A stretch of DNA of 64,000 nucleotides from Chrysomallon squamiferum (Eukaryota > Mollusca > Gastropoda > Neomphalida > Peltospiridae), in NCBI GenBank assembly GCA_012295275.1, contig CM022673.1:11203288-11267287 (forward strand), in the 5' to 3' direction. Below, in pieces: positions 12,917 to 26,151 of the stretch. The position numbers and the translations under genes are program-made. The notes beneath the pieces were generated by a model. It saw only the letters and a program-made list of their open reading frames with translations. It was not told the DNA's origin and ran no database searches. Within the stretch, counting starts at the first letter, position 1. Every line of letters starts with the position of its first letter.

Positions 12917-15787
12917 CAGTGATTCTCAACCGCCGTGTCGCGACACACAAGTATGTCGCGAGGCTCCGTCAGGTGTGTCGCGAAACTTTGTGACGAACAC
13001 CTGAAAACACGGACAATGTGTATAAATCTCGGTTTCGTGTTATACTAATATGCCTTGGAGGAAGGAACTTCCTTTCTCCAATGAATATGCACACATTCAA
13101 AGTCCACCGATCAGTGGCGGCCACCAACCTTTGCACCTTTCGCTCAAGGTCGATCAGTTGCCCATGAGACGTCATGTGATAGGTTGTGTGTGTGGTGTTG
13201 TTCCACACTGGTCGTCTGTGCGCGTGCGTAATGCCGATTGCCGAATTAACTTCGCTGTGTTTTAAATTATTGTCATTCTTAAACACTTATTAGTAAAGAG
13301 ATGTAGCTAACTAGGTGTATTTAGTTAAGAAATTATGCTAGTTAGAACAGACTTTGCAAATCTGTCGTTTCGGCAAATCTGTTCAGTTAACAGTGTTTAC
13401 TATTTACTTACATCAAACTCAGTCGTACTGCCCACTTAATTTTGACCTCTAAATTACAGATGAATTTAAACTAAATTAGTTTATGACTAATCATAACTAG
13501 AACTGAACGCTGTTTTCTGTGGTTGCATATTTTTCAATTTGTTTAGCTCAGAATCAGTGTTGTTCACGTACTTTCAAACTATTGTTTTTAGCTCGCAATA
13601 CTTGAATTAAATCATATGGTGAATTAATTAAATTAGGATATTCAGTTTTTGTTATTGCATTGGTAGAATAAAGGTTAGTTTTTACCATATATTGCAGAAG
13701 GTGATTGAGTGAAAACAATTTTGAACACTACTTAATGTTCCAGTTTGACACAGGAGGTTGACCGTTAACACACGGATCAGTTTAACACTGCCTTTTGTTT
13801 ACTGTTATTGGTTAGAGTACGCGCGTGTTAATTGCTTATGAATGGATACATTTGTCAAAAGGAAGGATGTTAGTAACGGGTGTGAGGTTGAAACAGAACA
13901 TACAATGAAGCCCACAAAATCCAGCACAAAAAAGGCAAAAGTTCACCATAATAGACGGTATTGTGATGATTATTTGAAGTTTGGATTTCCTTGGTCAGGA
14001 GATGTTGCTCAACCATGTCCATTATGTATAGTTTGTGGTGAAAAAATGGCCAATGAATCATGGTACCAAATAAATTACAAAGACATTTCACGACTAAACA
14101 TTCCTACCTACAAGATAAAGATATAATTATTTTCAAAGACTGTTACAACAGCAATCAAAGCAACGCAATGTTTTTCAGAAAACAACGACCGTGTCTGAAC
14201 GGGCTCAACTCGCTTCAATTGAGGTAGCTGAAATAATAGCAATGAAATCCAAATCCCACACTCTTGCTGAGTCAGTTATCCTTCTCGCTTGTAAAAAGAT
14301 GGTGAAATCCATGTTAGGCGAAACAGTTGAAAAAGAAATTAGTAAAATTCCGCTTTCAAATGATACAATACACAGGAGAATTGTAGATTTATCTGAAAAC
14401 ATTGAAACTAATGTTCAGAAAAAACTTGAATGATCTAAATTTGCTTTAATAGTTGATGAATCGAGCGATATCAGTAACAGTGCTCAATTGCTTGTATTTG
14501 TTCGTTTCATTAATGATGATGAAATAATCAATCAGTTTTTGTGTTGTAAAGAAATGCCAACAACTACTAGAGGTCAAGATATTTTTGATATGATAACTGG
14601 CTATCATAAAATAATGAATTTGACGTGGAAGTTTTGTGTTGGTATTTGTACTGATGGTGCACCATGTATGGTAGGCTGCATTAAAGGTTTTGCATCACTA
14701 GCACAGAAAGAAAATCCAAATCTTGTTCGTACTCATTGCTTTTTAACCTAGAGAAGTTTTGGTTTCAAAAGTATCACAAGAAGATTTAAAGCAAGTGTTA
14801 CATCAAGTAGTTGAAATTGTCAATTCTCAACATGTTCGCTTACTCATGCATACCGACGTTCGATGGCTGTCAAAAGGTAAAGTGTTAACTCGCGTTCATG
14901 AATTACAGAAGGAATTAATAGTATTTTTTGATAAAGAAAAGCACGAAAGATTTTGTAAATATCTTCGATGTAAATTTTGGATGGCCAAAATGGAATATTT
15001 AACGGAAATATTTGGTCAACGTAATATTGTGAACAGTAGTATGCAAGGTCGAAACGACAGATAAGTTGGTTGCCCTTAAAAAGAAAATTGTTATTTGGAA
15101 AAACAGAGCAAAGTTGGGTGAGTTTGATATGTTTCCTACAATGCGTACTAACTGTACTAAAGAAATGATCCCTATCGTGGTTGAGTATCTGACAGCGCTC
15201 GAAGAAAACATCGACCACTACTTTCCGTCACTGAACACTGAAAAGTACGACTGGGTTTGTAATACTTTTGTAGATGTTCCTTCTAATATTGGGTTTAAAT
15301 TATGCGAAGAAGAAGCATTGGCTACCATTTCAAGTGACCGCAGTCTTAAAATAAAGCATTCTGAGGTTGATATCGACACATTTTGGATTTCAATACAAAA
15401 GGAATTTCCCGCATTAGCTGAAAAAGCCGTTCTTTTACAATTCTCTACTCCTTATTTGTGTGAATTGGGCTTTTCAACCTTAAATAATATAAAAAATAAG
15501 AAGAGAGAAAGACTACGTTCACACTGAAGAAGAAATGAGAGTTTGCTTATCGCACATACGACCAAATATTCAAGAAGTCATAAGACAACACCAGGCACAA
15601 GTTTCACACTAGGGAAGTGGCAATTCTGGGACACTAACATAATAAACTGTATCAGACAAGTCCATATATGTATTTTTTAATTTATTTTACGATTTCATAT
15701 TTAAAATTATTCAAAATTATTACTGTGTCGCGACAGTTTCATGCGCTCGTAGGTATGTCGAGAGTAAAAAAAGGTTGAGAAACACTG
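12917..15787 (+). mobile_element. Complete hAT-superfamily DNA transposon (2871 bp), non-autonomous by decay
   Basis: The terminal inverted repeats are CAGTGATTCTCAACC at the left end and CAGTGTTTCTCAACC inverted at the right end, matching the CAGnGnTTCTCAACC pattern of many hAT elements. It is flanked by a perfect 8-bp target-site duplication TCTTAATA (12909-12916 and 15788-15795). Subterminal regions carry several copies of TGTCGCGA-type motifs (about 12946-12985 and 15725-15760), probable transposase binding sites. The interior encodes a broken transposase. The DNA on both sides is homologous to the contiguous region upstream of kinase copy B, so insertion followed the kinase duplication. 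Confidence 0.93.
13842..15619 (+). pseudogene. hAT transposase (ZBED5/FAM200-like), multiply frameshifted
   Basis: The start at 13842 (MDTFVKRK) leads to a BED-like zinc finger with CPLCIVCGEKMANES. A frameshift near 14060 and another near 14140 follow. The next open block (about 14140-14430) is followed by TGA at 14431 in the phrase KKLE-stop-SKFALIVDESSD. The block with the catalytic-type motifs VDESSD and CTDGAPCMVG ends at TAG near 14750, again by frameshift. An in-frame deletion near 14820 joins EIVNSQH to the conserved TDVRWLSKGKVLTR block. Another break occurs at about 15062. The last block (15066-15527) holds the hAT dimerisation region with LLQFSTPYLCELGFSTL. The C-terminus continues out of frame to about 15610. 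No intact protein can be made. Domain order and motifs match domesticated ZBED5/FAM200/SCAND3-type hAT proteins. Confidence 0.88.
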
Positions 15788-15795
15788 TCTTAATA

Positions 15796-15908
15796 ACATG
15801 CGATCGAGCTCTTTACGTTATATTCTTCTTTCTTACATTCCACTTCAAGTTTCGGTGATCTTGCAGTTGAGATCTAATAATCTCTCTCTCTTTCTTAGAC
15901 ACAAAAGT

Positions 15909-15940
<32 letters not shown>

Positions 15941-17395
15941 AAAAAGGTGAACACAAAGTAATTGTTTTTTCGTTACTACTGCTACTGTTATTCACCGTCT
16001 GCGTTGTTCTTTGGTGCATTAAGTAATATTCACAAAGTGGTATTGTAATCTAAACTTATAAATATATTTCACGATCATTTAAAAAATAATTAAATATAAA
16101 TACTAACAGAAAAAAAAATCTTTAATTTAAACTAAATATAGAAAAAAAGGAAGATTAAATGACAAATAAAAGATAATGGCAGAATGCTTTAACAGCTATA
16201 CTCCTTTTCAATTACTTACAGAAAGCAAAGACTGAATTTCATTTACAAATAAAAATTTATATATACCCTGAAATACAAAAAAATGATTTGGTCCCAGATT
16301 TGGTGTTTGTTTGTTATTAATGCTGTCCTTTCTAGTAATATTTCCATCATTATATTACTCTTATTACTACTACATAATTTTGATGCATGCAGAATATATT
16401 TAAACTATTTCTTTGCACACTTTAAATTTAAATATTTATTATATAGATATCGGATGGGTTCTAGATACTATCTAGATACTACATATATATATATCATTCT
16501 GATTTGATATACAGGGTTCATACATCTTGGGCTGTCAAATTTTCTATAACTTTTCCAAAACTTTCCATAGCCCACAAATCCAAATTTCCAAACTCCAAGC
16601 AATCTCAATCACAACAAGGTGGGGTTTTATTTTTATTTTATTTATTTATTTATTTTTTCATTTTTTAGACGTTTGTTAGAGTTAAAACGTTTGCCTTGAC
16701 TAAGCTGAGTGGTATGCATGTAGGATTACTAATAATACAAAAACAAATAATAATAATAATAATCTAATTTAATTTGGCGTTTCAAAATGGAGTTTTATTC
16801 TAGGAGTGGACAAGACTATGACGTGTAAGGCAAATTGCCACAGATATGAATATAGAAGTACTGATTCATAAACAGTTGTCGCGTTCCTTTCTTCCTATTC
16901 AGTTAATAACCCATATCTTAAAAATGCCACAGATCCTACTTCTTATGAGTTTGTGGTCTGAATTATCAGTTGGACTTCTCTGCAAGGTTTATTATTTCAC
17001 AATTTACGACCTTAGTTTCAAGTTGATGTTGTTGTTGTTGTTGTTTTCGTTTGTTTTGTTTTTTGCTTTCACAGTCTTCCTGAAACTATTAGATTTAGTC
17101 AAATCAGTGAGATAATCTTTATTCTAAGCAGATTCTGCCAGTTCATCAGCAGATGAAGATAGTGATTCAAAATCTTTTTCTAACCGTGCTCGCTTTGTCT
17201 CTAATTCAATACACTGGGTACAATGAGACCTTTCCCCCTCTATTCATCGTCCTAAGCCCTAACCCTTAAATGAAAAGTAAACCTAACGGGCCGTTCAAAT
17301 ATTACACAACGTTATTTTTGTCAAAATTAAACACTCACCCACCCCCTTGTAACACCTTACTATACAAAATACAAGCTAAAGCTCGAAGACTCCCC
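15796..17395. other. Intergenic: microsatellites and a headless SINE-like repeat
   Basis: The region 15796-15900 is homologous to the DNA upstream of kinase copy B (about 27310-27390), including the CT tract position; a (CA)n tract lies at about 15908-15935. The block at 16016-16305 is a headless copy of the SINE-like repeat. The sequence CAGGGTTCATACATC at 16512 resembles a hAT terminus but no partner end was found. No gene is supported. Confidence 0.5.
16016..16305 (-). repeat. Partial copy of the SINE-like repeat without tRNA head
   Basis: This matches the body at 19.93-20.2 kb: AAGTAATATTCACAAAGTGG, then the AAAGATAATGGCAGAA block, ending at ATGATTTGGTCCCA, where the other copies continue toward the tRNA head. 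Confidence 0.65.
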
Positions 17396-17399
17396 CTCT

Positions 17400-18168
17400 C
17401 CAAGACCGGGTACGGAAAAAATGGCAACGGAAAAAAATGGCACTGGAAAAATTGGCACCCGGGGAAAAAAATGGCACCTGGAAGAAATGGCACTGTGCAG
17501 ATTTGGAAAAAATAGCACCTTATATTTTTTTCTGTATAGTTGCTTTAAAAAAAATAAGCTCAAAAGTACTTTTGAAAATATAGTTTATTTATGCAATATT
17601 ATTAAATATATGTGTATTAATATACAGCATCACTCAACAAAGTACAGTATTGTTTTACTTAACAAAGTACAGTATTATATCAGAGTTTAATATTACACAT
17701 ATACACATAAATATATATGTGTACACCACACACACATTTTGTATTCAGTGTTTGAATTGACTAAATGATATCATTCTGGAGGATATTTTAACTATGGTGT
17801 ATATATTTACATTAGGTACATCTGTATATCTGTATGAACGTGTCTGTATGTATGAATGTACTTACTCGTCTATGTACATATGAAAGCATATATATATATA
17901 TATGTATGTGTAGATGTGTGTATACGTATGTGTATAATATTAAACTCCTATATAATACTGTACTTTGTTAAACAAAACCAAGTGGCAGACTAATGCAATA
18001 TATTAATATACATGTATGTAATAATATTGCATGAATAAACTAATTTTTTTTTATAATCTGCACTGTGCCATTTACTCCGGGTGCCATTTTTTCCTAATCT
18101 GCAGTGTGCCATTTTTTTTCCAGTGCCTTTTTCTCCGGTACCATATTTTCCTGCAACCTTCCAAGACA
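17400..18168. repeat. Foldback (long inverted repeat) element with tandem 'GGAAAAAATGGCAC' motifs
   Basis: The left arm, about 17400-17710, is the imperfect reverse complement of the right arm, about 17925-18168. The outer parts of both arms consist of five to six short tandem units of the type GGAAAAAATGGCAC/CCGG. These are followed in each arm by CACTGTGCAGATT, then an A/T-rich stretch with TTTATTTATGCAATATTATT (TTATTCATGCAATATTATT in the other arm), then AACAAAGTACAGTATTATAT and GTTTAATATTA near the loop. The loop of about 200 bp is rich in TATG/TGTA. Apparent ORFs (poly K-W-H-P-type) arise from the tandem units. No transposase is present; a MITE or foldback transposon is most likely. Confidence 0.8.
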
Positions 18169-19700
18169 CAATCAAAGCAATGTTTATTTATATTCGTGTG
18201 TACTACAACGACATCCTTAATGTGACCTACATTAACGTGTTTTTTTTTCGACTATAGCTCGCTACATTTCTTTTCGAAGTCGGAGGGGGCGGTTATATGA
18301 CGGTGTACTTTATATGTGAATTTTATTTTCTATTTCAAATAATGTGTAAGCCGCTTCTGTAAGTAGTATGTTTTATTGCATTTAGAAACTTGAATTGGTT
18401 GGAATAGTTGATTGTCGTTGCATTAAATCATTAATTATGTGGCGTATCACTGCGTCAGTGCGTGCATGTTGATACCAAAAGTACGACAATGCAACGATAC
18501 ACACTTATCAATGTTGTAATCAATTACACTGACTACTTAGTCTATTCTGCCAGTCTGATGAAAGTTTGCAGTGAATATCACCTTTTATTGATAATTAAAT
18601 ATATTTAAAAAAAAAAAAAAAAAAAAAACCTGGAACACAGGAAAACGAAATACAGCCGTTTTAAATTAACAATGCGCGTATCCCACGCAAGCGCACATAG
18701 CCCGGAGTCGACATTTTATTTTATTTTTATTTGTATTTGTTTGCTGTAACGCCACCTCATTATATTGGCTAAAACGGGGGCGTTGGGTGGGGGCTAAATA
18801 TTAGTGACACGAACCAGTTTTTCTTACATTTTATTTACGGCAAGGACATAATTTTCCATAACATTTCCAAAGCCAAGGTAGCAGAACGTTAAGATCCTGG
18901 AAAACTGTGACGAATTTCCAAAACTTTTTTATTATTATTTTTTTTACCCACAGTCTAATATCACATTTTCCCATATGTTTGTTTGATACTATATCTTCCG
19001 TATTTTAATTTTACCTAACATTTTGCCCATGTTCTGATTTTACATCACATATTCTGTTATCTAATATTACATCAAATATCCCATATTCGGCCTATTATTT
19101 TCCCATCATATTTTCCTTTAGTTATATTTATCTTCCAGCAAAACTGAAAAGTGAACATTCTATTCTTTTTCTGTCGAATGAATATTTAATTCCATCTTGT
19201 TCAAAAATTCATAAAATTTGTATATGAACTTGCTGTATAAAAAGTTATCAAAGTATTTACAAAATTTTAAAAAGCCACTCAGATAAATAAATTAATCAAT
19301 CGTATATTTAAACAATAAGGTATACCTAAAGCTGATACCCAAAATAAATTATAATAAACCACAACAAATAAGAATGTAGAAAATAAAACAAATATTCCTT
19401 AAAAATAACAACAAATTTACAACTATAAAAAAAAAAAATTTAAAAATACACTGTACAAAGAGTAGATCATCACTAATCAGAAACATTTGTTAATGGATTT
19501 TGTTATTTGTTCTAGGGCCAGTTCTTTGCTAATAATAAAGCTATATTTTCTAATCAATGTTTGTTGAGTTTCCATTCCATGTTGGTCAGGAAAATAGGTT
19601 TCCTATAAATACTGTAGCCATTGAAATAATTTGACCTGGGACCAGGTTGTTGTTTTTTAAATAAAATTCAAAGCAAAATGTTTTGTTTTTATGTAATTTT
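18169..19700. other. Intergenic, no gene seen
   Basis: Unique-looking AT-rich DNA with a poly-A run (about 18606-18628). A block at 18840-18930 (TTTTCCATAACATTTCCAAAG) resembles the one at 16535-16570 in the same orientation. No splice-consistent exon was found. Confidence 0.5.
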
Positions 19701-19714
19701 TATTTTAATCAAAG

Positions 19715-20990
19715 CGTAACAAAAATGAAGGCAATGAGATGATTATAGTCTATAGATATTTCAACAACACAACTGCTTTTTGATGACCGATCCTGTATTA
19801 CATTTAGGACTGACGTTTATTCATTTTATCTCTTTTAAACAATTAATTTCAATATATTATCCTGAAAAATACATATTTGTCTTTAATTAAAAACCTTAGA
19901 CAATTCACCTTTTGTATTATTTTGTGTGTATTAAGTAATATTTACAAAGGGGTATGGTAATATAAATATGTTTCATGATCAATTTATTTATTACTTAAAA
20001 TATAAATAAAGAGAATGATCTATTCATATAAAAAAATATATATATAAAAAATTAGATAATATTAAGAAAAGTTAAATGATAATAAAGGATAATGGCAGCA
20101 AGCTTGAAAATCTCTAGACCTTTTACAAAAAGCAAATACTGAATTTAGTTTACAAATAAAACAACTACATGTACTCTGAAATGCAGAAAGCTGATTTGGT
20201 CCCAAAAAGACAGAATATCTTTAAATGTTATTATATTCATGATTAAAAAACACAAACAACAACGTAAGTCTGATATGATTTGCATCATCATAATGATGGG
20301 TTCTGGATTTGAACCAAAATACTCTGGCATGGAAAGCCAATGCTCTTTACCAAATTGAGCTAACCCATCTGTACTCAATTTCTGATCAAATGCAAATCAA
20401 TTCAGTTCCATTATTGATAATTTACAAGTATCAGGATTTCCACCAGCACATCAATCAGTTTTTATCTGAAAGTATACCTCTTTATTTATTTATAAATTAT
20501 CATATTCAAATCTGAACATCTGTACTATCTACTCTTGATAAAATGGTTAAAATCTAGACAAATAAATTGTAAAAAATTGGTTATAAATTTTTTCAAATGA
20601 ATGTGATATTTGGAAAGCTGTTTCAAACAACAGAAATGCTCAGTGAAAATCATTTTGTTTTATTTTGATCAGTTCTGTTTCTAAAGTTTTATTTCAGGCC
20701 AGTGAAGTGTGTAAATCCGTACAAATGAATACAGTATACATTCAGAAGAGAAAGTTAGACATCACTAAAAATGTGCAGTTAAAATTAGATAAATATATAT
20801 GAATGCAAATGTTCACCAGTACATCAACAAATATAGTAATAAAACTGGGAATGAATTTTAAAAAGTTAAAAAACATACACAGCACATCTGTTGCAAGCAA
20901 GTTAAATAAAACCCACCACCATTTAAGTGAAGAAATAAAATGTTCAAGTATTAATGTTCGTTTAAACTTTCTCATTTCCTTTGTTAGTCA
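19715..20990 (-). repeat. 3' flank unit of kinase copy B (single copy of the tandem unit)
   Basis: This corresponds to the repeated units at 4.13-7.02 kb. It has the shared segments AAAATGAAGGCAA, TTAATTTCAATATATTATCC, the SINE body and head (20295-20369) and GGCCAGTGAAGTGTG near 20697, and it runs into the last exon of kinase copy B. Confidence 0.65.
20295..20369 (-). mobile_element. tRNA-derived SINE head, copy 4
   Basis: A 75-nt cloverleaf on the minus strand, identical in layout to the copies at 4640, 5410 and 6698, with TCC at the anticodon position. Acceptor and T-arm pairing are intact. Confidence 0.7.
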
Positions 20991-23900
20991 CATGATTTCA
21001 TTGAAAATGGGCAATGTATTTTGTACTTTTTCTGGTTCCACTTTATCACGAAGTTCATATGGCTGGTTTCCGTGTTTTCCTTTCAGTTTATTCCTCAGTT
21101 TATTTCTTATCATTTTTCCTGTTGTGGACTCTTCGTCAGGCCATTTACTTCCCAGGGATGACTTCAACTGGCTGAAATCAGGACTGTTACCATCTCCTTG
21201 ACAGGCAGGAGACCCAACAACTGTTGGCAGCTGTTTTTGTCCTATTGAAGAAAAAATAAAAATAATAATAACTTCTGTTCAGTTTTAACTGGAAATGTTG
21301 ATGGTATTACAAAGATGCCCACTTCAGATTCTCCAAAGGAATCAGAGATTAAACATTGGTTGCAATGTTCTGAGAACATGTATAAGAGGTAAGAAACCTG
21401 CCTCCCCCCCATGAAGGATAACAGATGTCATATTTGGTTCTTAAAAGTGAATTCAGCTCTGTGACCATTATCCAATGTTTCAGAAATAAACATTTAAACC
21501 CATCAAGTTTTGTGTTCTCTGTCTAGAATGAAATACTGCTACAGTAATTCTGAGAATCAAATTACATATAATGTAACAAAATAAAATAAAAAATACAAAT
21601 ACTTGTAAACAAATAGCATTAGTACAGGTTTGTGTTCAAACAAAAGCATGCAATGTTAACATTAAAAAAAAAATTAATTAAAAAAAGACAATAATTATGT
21701 ATAATTCAAGATTCCATATAAATATCAGAAACAAACCTTTAAGTTTAATGTAGTCCAAAGCCTGAGCAGCAGACCAACGGATGTTAGCATCTCCTTCTAA
21801 AGTGTTCTCCAGGAGAGTTCTGATGACTTCTGGCCAATTACTTTTGATAGCATGTTTTTTAACCAAGTTTGGATCTCTAGCAACCTTTGAAATAATGTTG
21901 AATCATTAAACAGATGAAAACTAATGAATCTGAACAGAATCAAAATTATTTAAGCATAAAAAAAATAAAAACAAAAAATGTTTTTATTATAGATAATATA
22001 AGTTAATTAAAGTAACATATTCTCAAAATGAACATTATTATCATTATGGTTATTAAACAATGACAAAATTCAATGAATCCCATATTCAATTTAATTTATA
22101 ATCTAATTTCTAAATATTATTAAGTTTTCAGCAGTTTGTAAACTTACATAAAAAAGAATCAGTGATCGCCTCTCCATGTATTTCTGTTGATCTTTTCTTT
22201 CTTCTTCACTCATTAAAAATATGATGATTAACTGCTGCACAATGTGGTAGCTACTCATCATAAATGCAACTGTAAGGCCAAAGCTGTATGTATCTGCTTT
22301 TTCAGACAACTGCACTTTCTTTTCTCCCTTTTGCAATTTTTCTTCAAGTGCCAAAATACAAGCCTCTGGACTCATGTACTCTGGTGTCCAGCCACTAAAG
22401 CTTATAGGATCTTGTGGGGTTTTCACAGAGCCAAAATCTGTGATTTTAAGTATAAGCTCAGGTTTTATTAAAATACAGATGTTTTCAGCTGAAAAAAAAG
22501 AAAGAAATAAAATAAAATAAAATAAAAAATTCATGATATTCAGGGTTTTTTTCTATGGAATGGAATAAACATTTTAAATTATTTTTTATTTTATTATTTA
22601 TTTTAACTACGAATGAAGTTTTTTTAGACTGTATATATATTTTCATCTTTTGATGCTGGATGTGTCCAAGTTATTTTACCATTACTAAAAATATTCACAT
22701 TAAGTATGATTGTTATTCATAGATCACATCAGCTTAAATCAGCATCTGATCAAAATCAGTTCTTTAAATCTACAGAGTATTAACGTACAATGAAACATGG
22801 TTCACACAAAAAACTTCAAGAGAAATTTACTAATGAAGATCATAATTACGATAATTATATTTTTAAAGATTTGTATTCACTTTTAAACATTTTCTTGAAA
22901 TTTAAAAATAATTAAGTACTTAATATTGGACTTTCATATGTATTTTTTGAGAATCATGAAAAAAAAGAAGATTTATACAGGTAAATTATTAGCAGAAGAA
23001 ACTGAACAGAATGTGCAATATATTCAAAAAAGCAATAATACTAACAACAACAACAACAACAATAATAAAAACTTCATATGTAAGAAAATAATTAAATATT
23101 AACAAAAAAAACATTGTTCTCACGTTTAATGTCCAAATGCCAGATGCCATACTGGTGCATGTATTTGAGGGCAGCGCATCCTTGCAAACATATTTCCAGA
23201 ATGTTGGTCAAATCTGAAATCTCCTGAAATGTACCACTCTCCATCAGTTTTTTCAGAGAAGGTCCTGGAAAATAAATTTAGCATCATTTTTGTAATTTGT
23301 TTTTTAATTCAAAAACAAATGAAGTTTTGTGTCATTATTCACTTTGAATATTTACCGAAACTTCACTCATTAAAACATGTCAAAATTGCTTAAACTTCTG
23401 GCAAAAGTGTGGTGATCAAAATTCAATTTTGTTTTCCTTAATCAAAACATTACTGAATTATGTTCACTTGAGAGACATTAAATTGTAAATCTGAAGAAAG
23501 AAAAAAACGTATGCTCTATTGCCAAAAACATTTTCAAAAATTCTCACTCGTACACCATAAATGCTAGTAAAAGAGAACAGATCAAAATATGTAACTTTAT
23601 GCAGAACGTTTTTTGTGTTGTATTTGCCCTACTTTACCTGGACTTAAGTGGAAACCTGTTTGTGTCTATGTATTTTTTTTTTACATTTACCACATATAGG
23701 TCAGTGTAACTTTCATTACTGAAGTCAGCAAATTTGACAAACTGCACCGCAGAAATATTTAGCTTCAATATGTTTTTATGTTAACAAATTATAATGAATC
23801 TTACCACTTTATTTCAAAATACAAACAAACCTGCATATTCCATCAGAATCTCTGGTATTTCATTGTCAACAACGAAACCCAGAAACTTTGTAATGTTTGG

Positions 23901-26151
23901 ATGATCCAGCTGCATTAGTATGTCAACTTCCTTGCGATGGAATCTATCTATGATCTAAAAATTAAATAAATAAAAAAACATTGCCTTAATAATTGATTAC
24001 AGTATATTCATATATACCATCAGGACGACTAAATGGTTGACATCTGCTGTGGCTTGTTTTGTTTTGTTTGCTGGTTGGAATTTATAGAAAATATTTGGAA
24101 TTCCTTTGTAGGATATTCAAACATACAATGAAAGTATTTTTACTTCAAAACCACAAAAAATGTGTATTTGCATAAGTGCTAAGGATGAGACTATGAAGCC
24201 AAGACTTTAAAAAAAAAAAACACAAGAGAGAAAGATGCAACAACATTTAAACTCTGTATTAAAACTATTTCTCCAGTGATTTCATTATGTCCATTAGAAA
24301 CAGAATACTGATTGTGTGTATATATTGTTGAAGAACTGATTATTTCATAATTTGAAAATGTAATTTATATATAACTTTGAATTATACTTTCATTCTTTAG
24401 AAGCTTGAAGTATCAGTTTCTCACAAAATATTAATAGCTCTATGTTCAGGATTTGTTTATGTACAAAAAAAAAGAAGCCAACCTTTTTGATGACAAAATC
24501 CTTTTTTGTTACCAAATGTTTATAGGAACAAACAATACCAAAACTGCCTCCTCCAAGTTTTTCTTCCAGTGTGTATTGTTCATTCTCATTTAGCTGATTT
24601 AAACTTGATGGATGGATTGACTACAAGAAAAATGGTGTTTGTCATTTATTTTGAACTTGTCATCAAAATGTTTAGCTAGTGCCATCTTATGACTCAGTTC
24701 TACATGTAAAACACATGTATTAATATGGCCAAATAGTGAAAATGTAATTTACAAGTATATTTTCAATATTTTCAAGTTACTGTATTCAATAATAATAAAA
24801 TAACACTGTCTCTTTTACTGTGGTAACATTTTCAACATTTGCTGTATTCTCTTTACATTTCTCTACACTTGAGTCTTCAGTTATGAGACAAAGAATAGTA
24901 TTTGAAAAAATAAAAAATAAAAATATCTTGAATCCTCACAAACTTGTTATTTTACTGTCAAACTTCATTACCAGCAAATAAGCTATGCCACAAATGAAAG
25001 AATAATTTTGAAGAATTTTTTTTTTTTTTTTTTTTCTGTTTAGTCATACTGCTGTGCATACAGTAACATGAATAAGGTCAACAAAGTAAACATTACCCTT
25101 TCAATGATTACTCCAGTCTTTCCTTTGAAATGTAGATCTGAACACAGCAAGTCTTCCACTGCACTTTTTGAAGCCAAAACAACACATCTAAAAATAAATA
25201 AATAAATAAAAATAAACAATTCTGGTAAATTTCTGAATTTTATATAATCACCTCATTCATATAAATTATATTTATTCTTTTTTTTCTCACTTTATTATTA
25301 TTTTTTGTATATTAGTATAAGCCTTCAACAGTAGTCTGTGACTTTAATATTTGTCAAGTCATGGGTTAGCTTACGTTGATTCCAACATTAAGGTAAGTCT
25401 ATCAAACCAAACTAAATAAAATACATTTATTGTTATCTCTTTGCTATATTGTTTTAATCTCAAAAACTATTAGTGCATTTAATATTATAAATGATATCAG
25501 ATCTTACCCAGGTACAAATCTGTTCTTTATCTTGAGTTTAGAATTGTTTTGGGCATCATTCAGATCATCACGTCTATAAACAACCTGCTGGTTTTTGAGA
25601 CGATTTTTTGATAAAGAAGTGAGATCGACATCCTCAGGAATCTTTTTGTGTTTTCCAAGTTGTATTTCTTCTGCAATTCGATGATTGAAAACATTGATAA
25701 TTTTAAAACACATTTAATATCCATTAAAATGTTTTAAATATATTTTTATGAAATAAAAATCACTTTAAAAAAAACACACACACACAAACAAACAAACAAA
25801 AAAATAATGTTACAGTCATCTCCAACATTATACTTCATTCTAACATCAACATTGTCACAACCTTACTGACAATGTATGTTTTAAAATTTTATCACTTTGT
25901 AAAAACCATTCATTTCTTTTCAGATAATTATCCTGCTGAATGAGTATTGTTTAACAGAGAAATCATTTTATAGTTTCAAACTTTCTCTTTTGTACTTACT
26001 CTTATTTCAGTTTGTTATTATATTTTTTATATATTAGAGTTCTTAAAAAAAGAGAAAACTTACTTTCATGTTGGATGAAAATCTGATTTGCTGATCCTGA
26101 TGGTACTACTGTATAATCACGACCAGTACTTTGGTCCACGGGACGAAACAT
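20988..26151 (-). CDS. Ser/Thr protein kinase, copy B (intact)
   Basis: Nine exons on the minus strand: 26151-26064, 25670-25508, 25187-25097, 24620-24483, 23954-23831, 23264-23124, 22488-22148, 21884-21737 and 21241-20988. They sum to 1488 nt (495 aa plus TGA). All have GT-AG borders and matching phase. Residues about 1-130 are a polar N-terminal region with no recognised domain. The kinase domain follows with glycine loop LGGGSFGIV (136-144), Lys159 in FVIKK, catalytic loop HLDIKPEN (244-251, with Leu in place of the HRD Arg), DFG at 266-268 and YMSPEA. After about residue 362 comes ANIRWSAAQALDYIKLK, typical of the end of a kinase C-lobe, then a basic tail ending PIFNEIM. The substrate and family are unknown; it is MAP3K8/TKL-like at best. 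A probable 5'-UTR acceptor sits about 24 bp above the ATG. The exon 2 acceptor is shifted by 3 nt relative to copy A. Confidence 0.88.

Noticed and set aside
17270-17690. Overlapping ORFs with GKNGTG-type repeats
   Set aside because: They are translations of the short tandem units in the foldback arms and occur on both strands and in several frames.
16512-18930. One large hAT element starting CAGGGTTCATAC and containing the foldback
   Set aside because: No matching inverted end or 8-bp target duplication was found on the right; the similar block near 18840 is in direct, not inverted, orientation.
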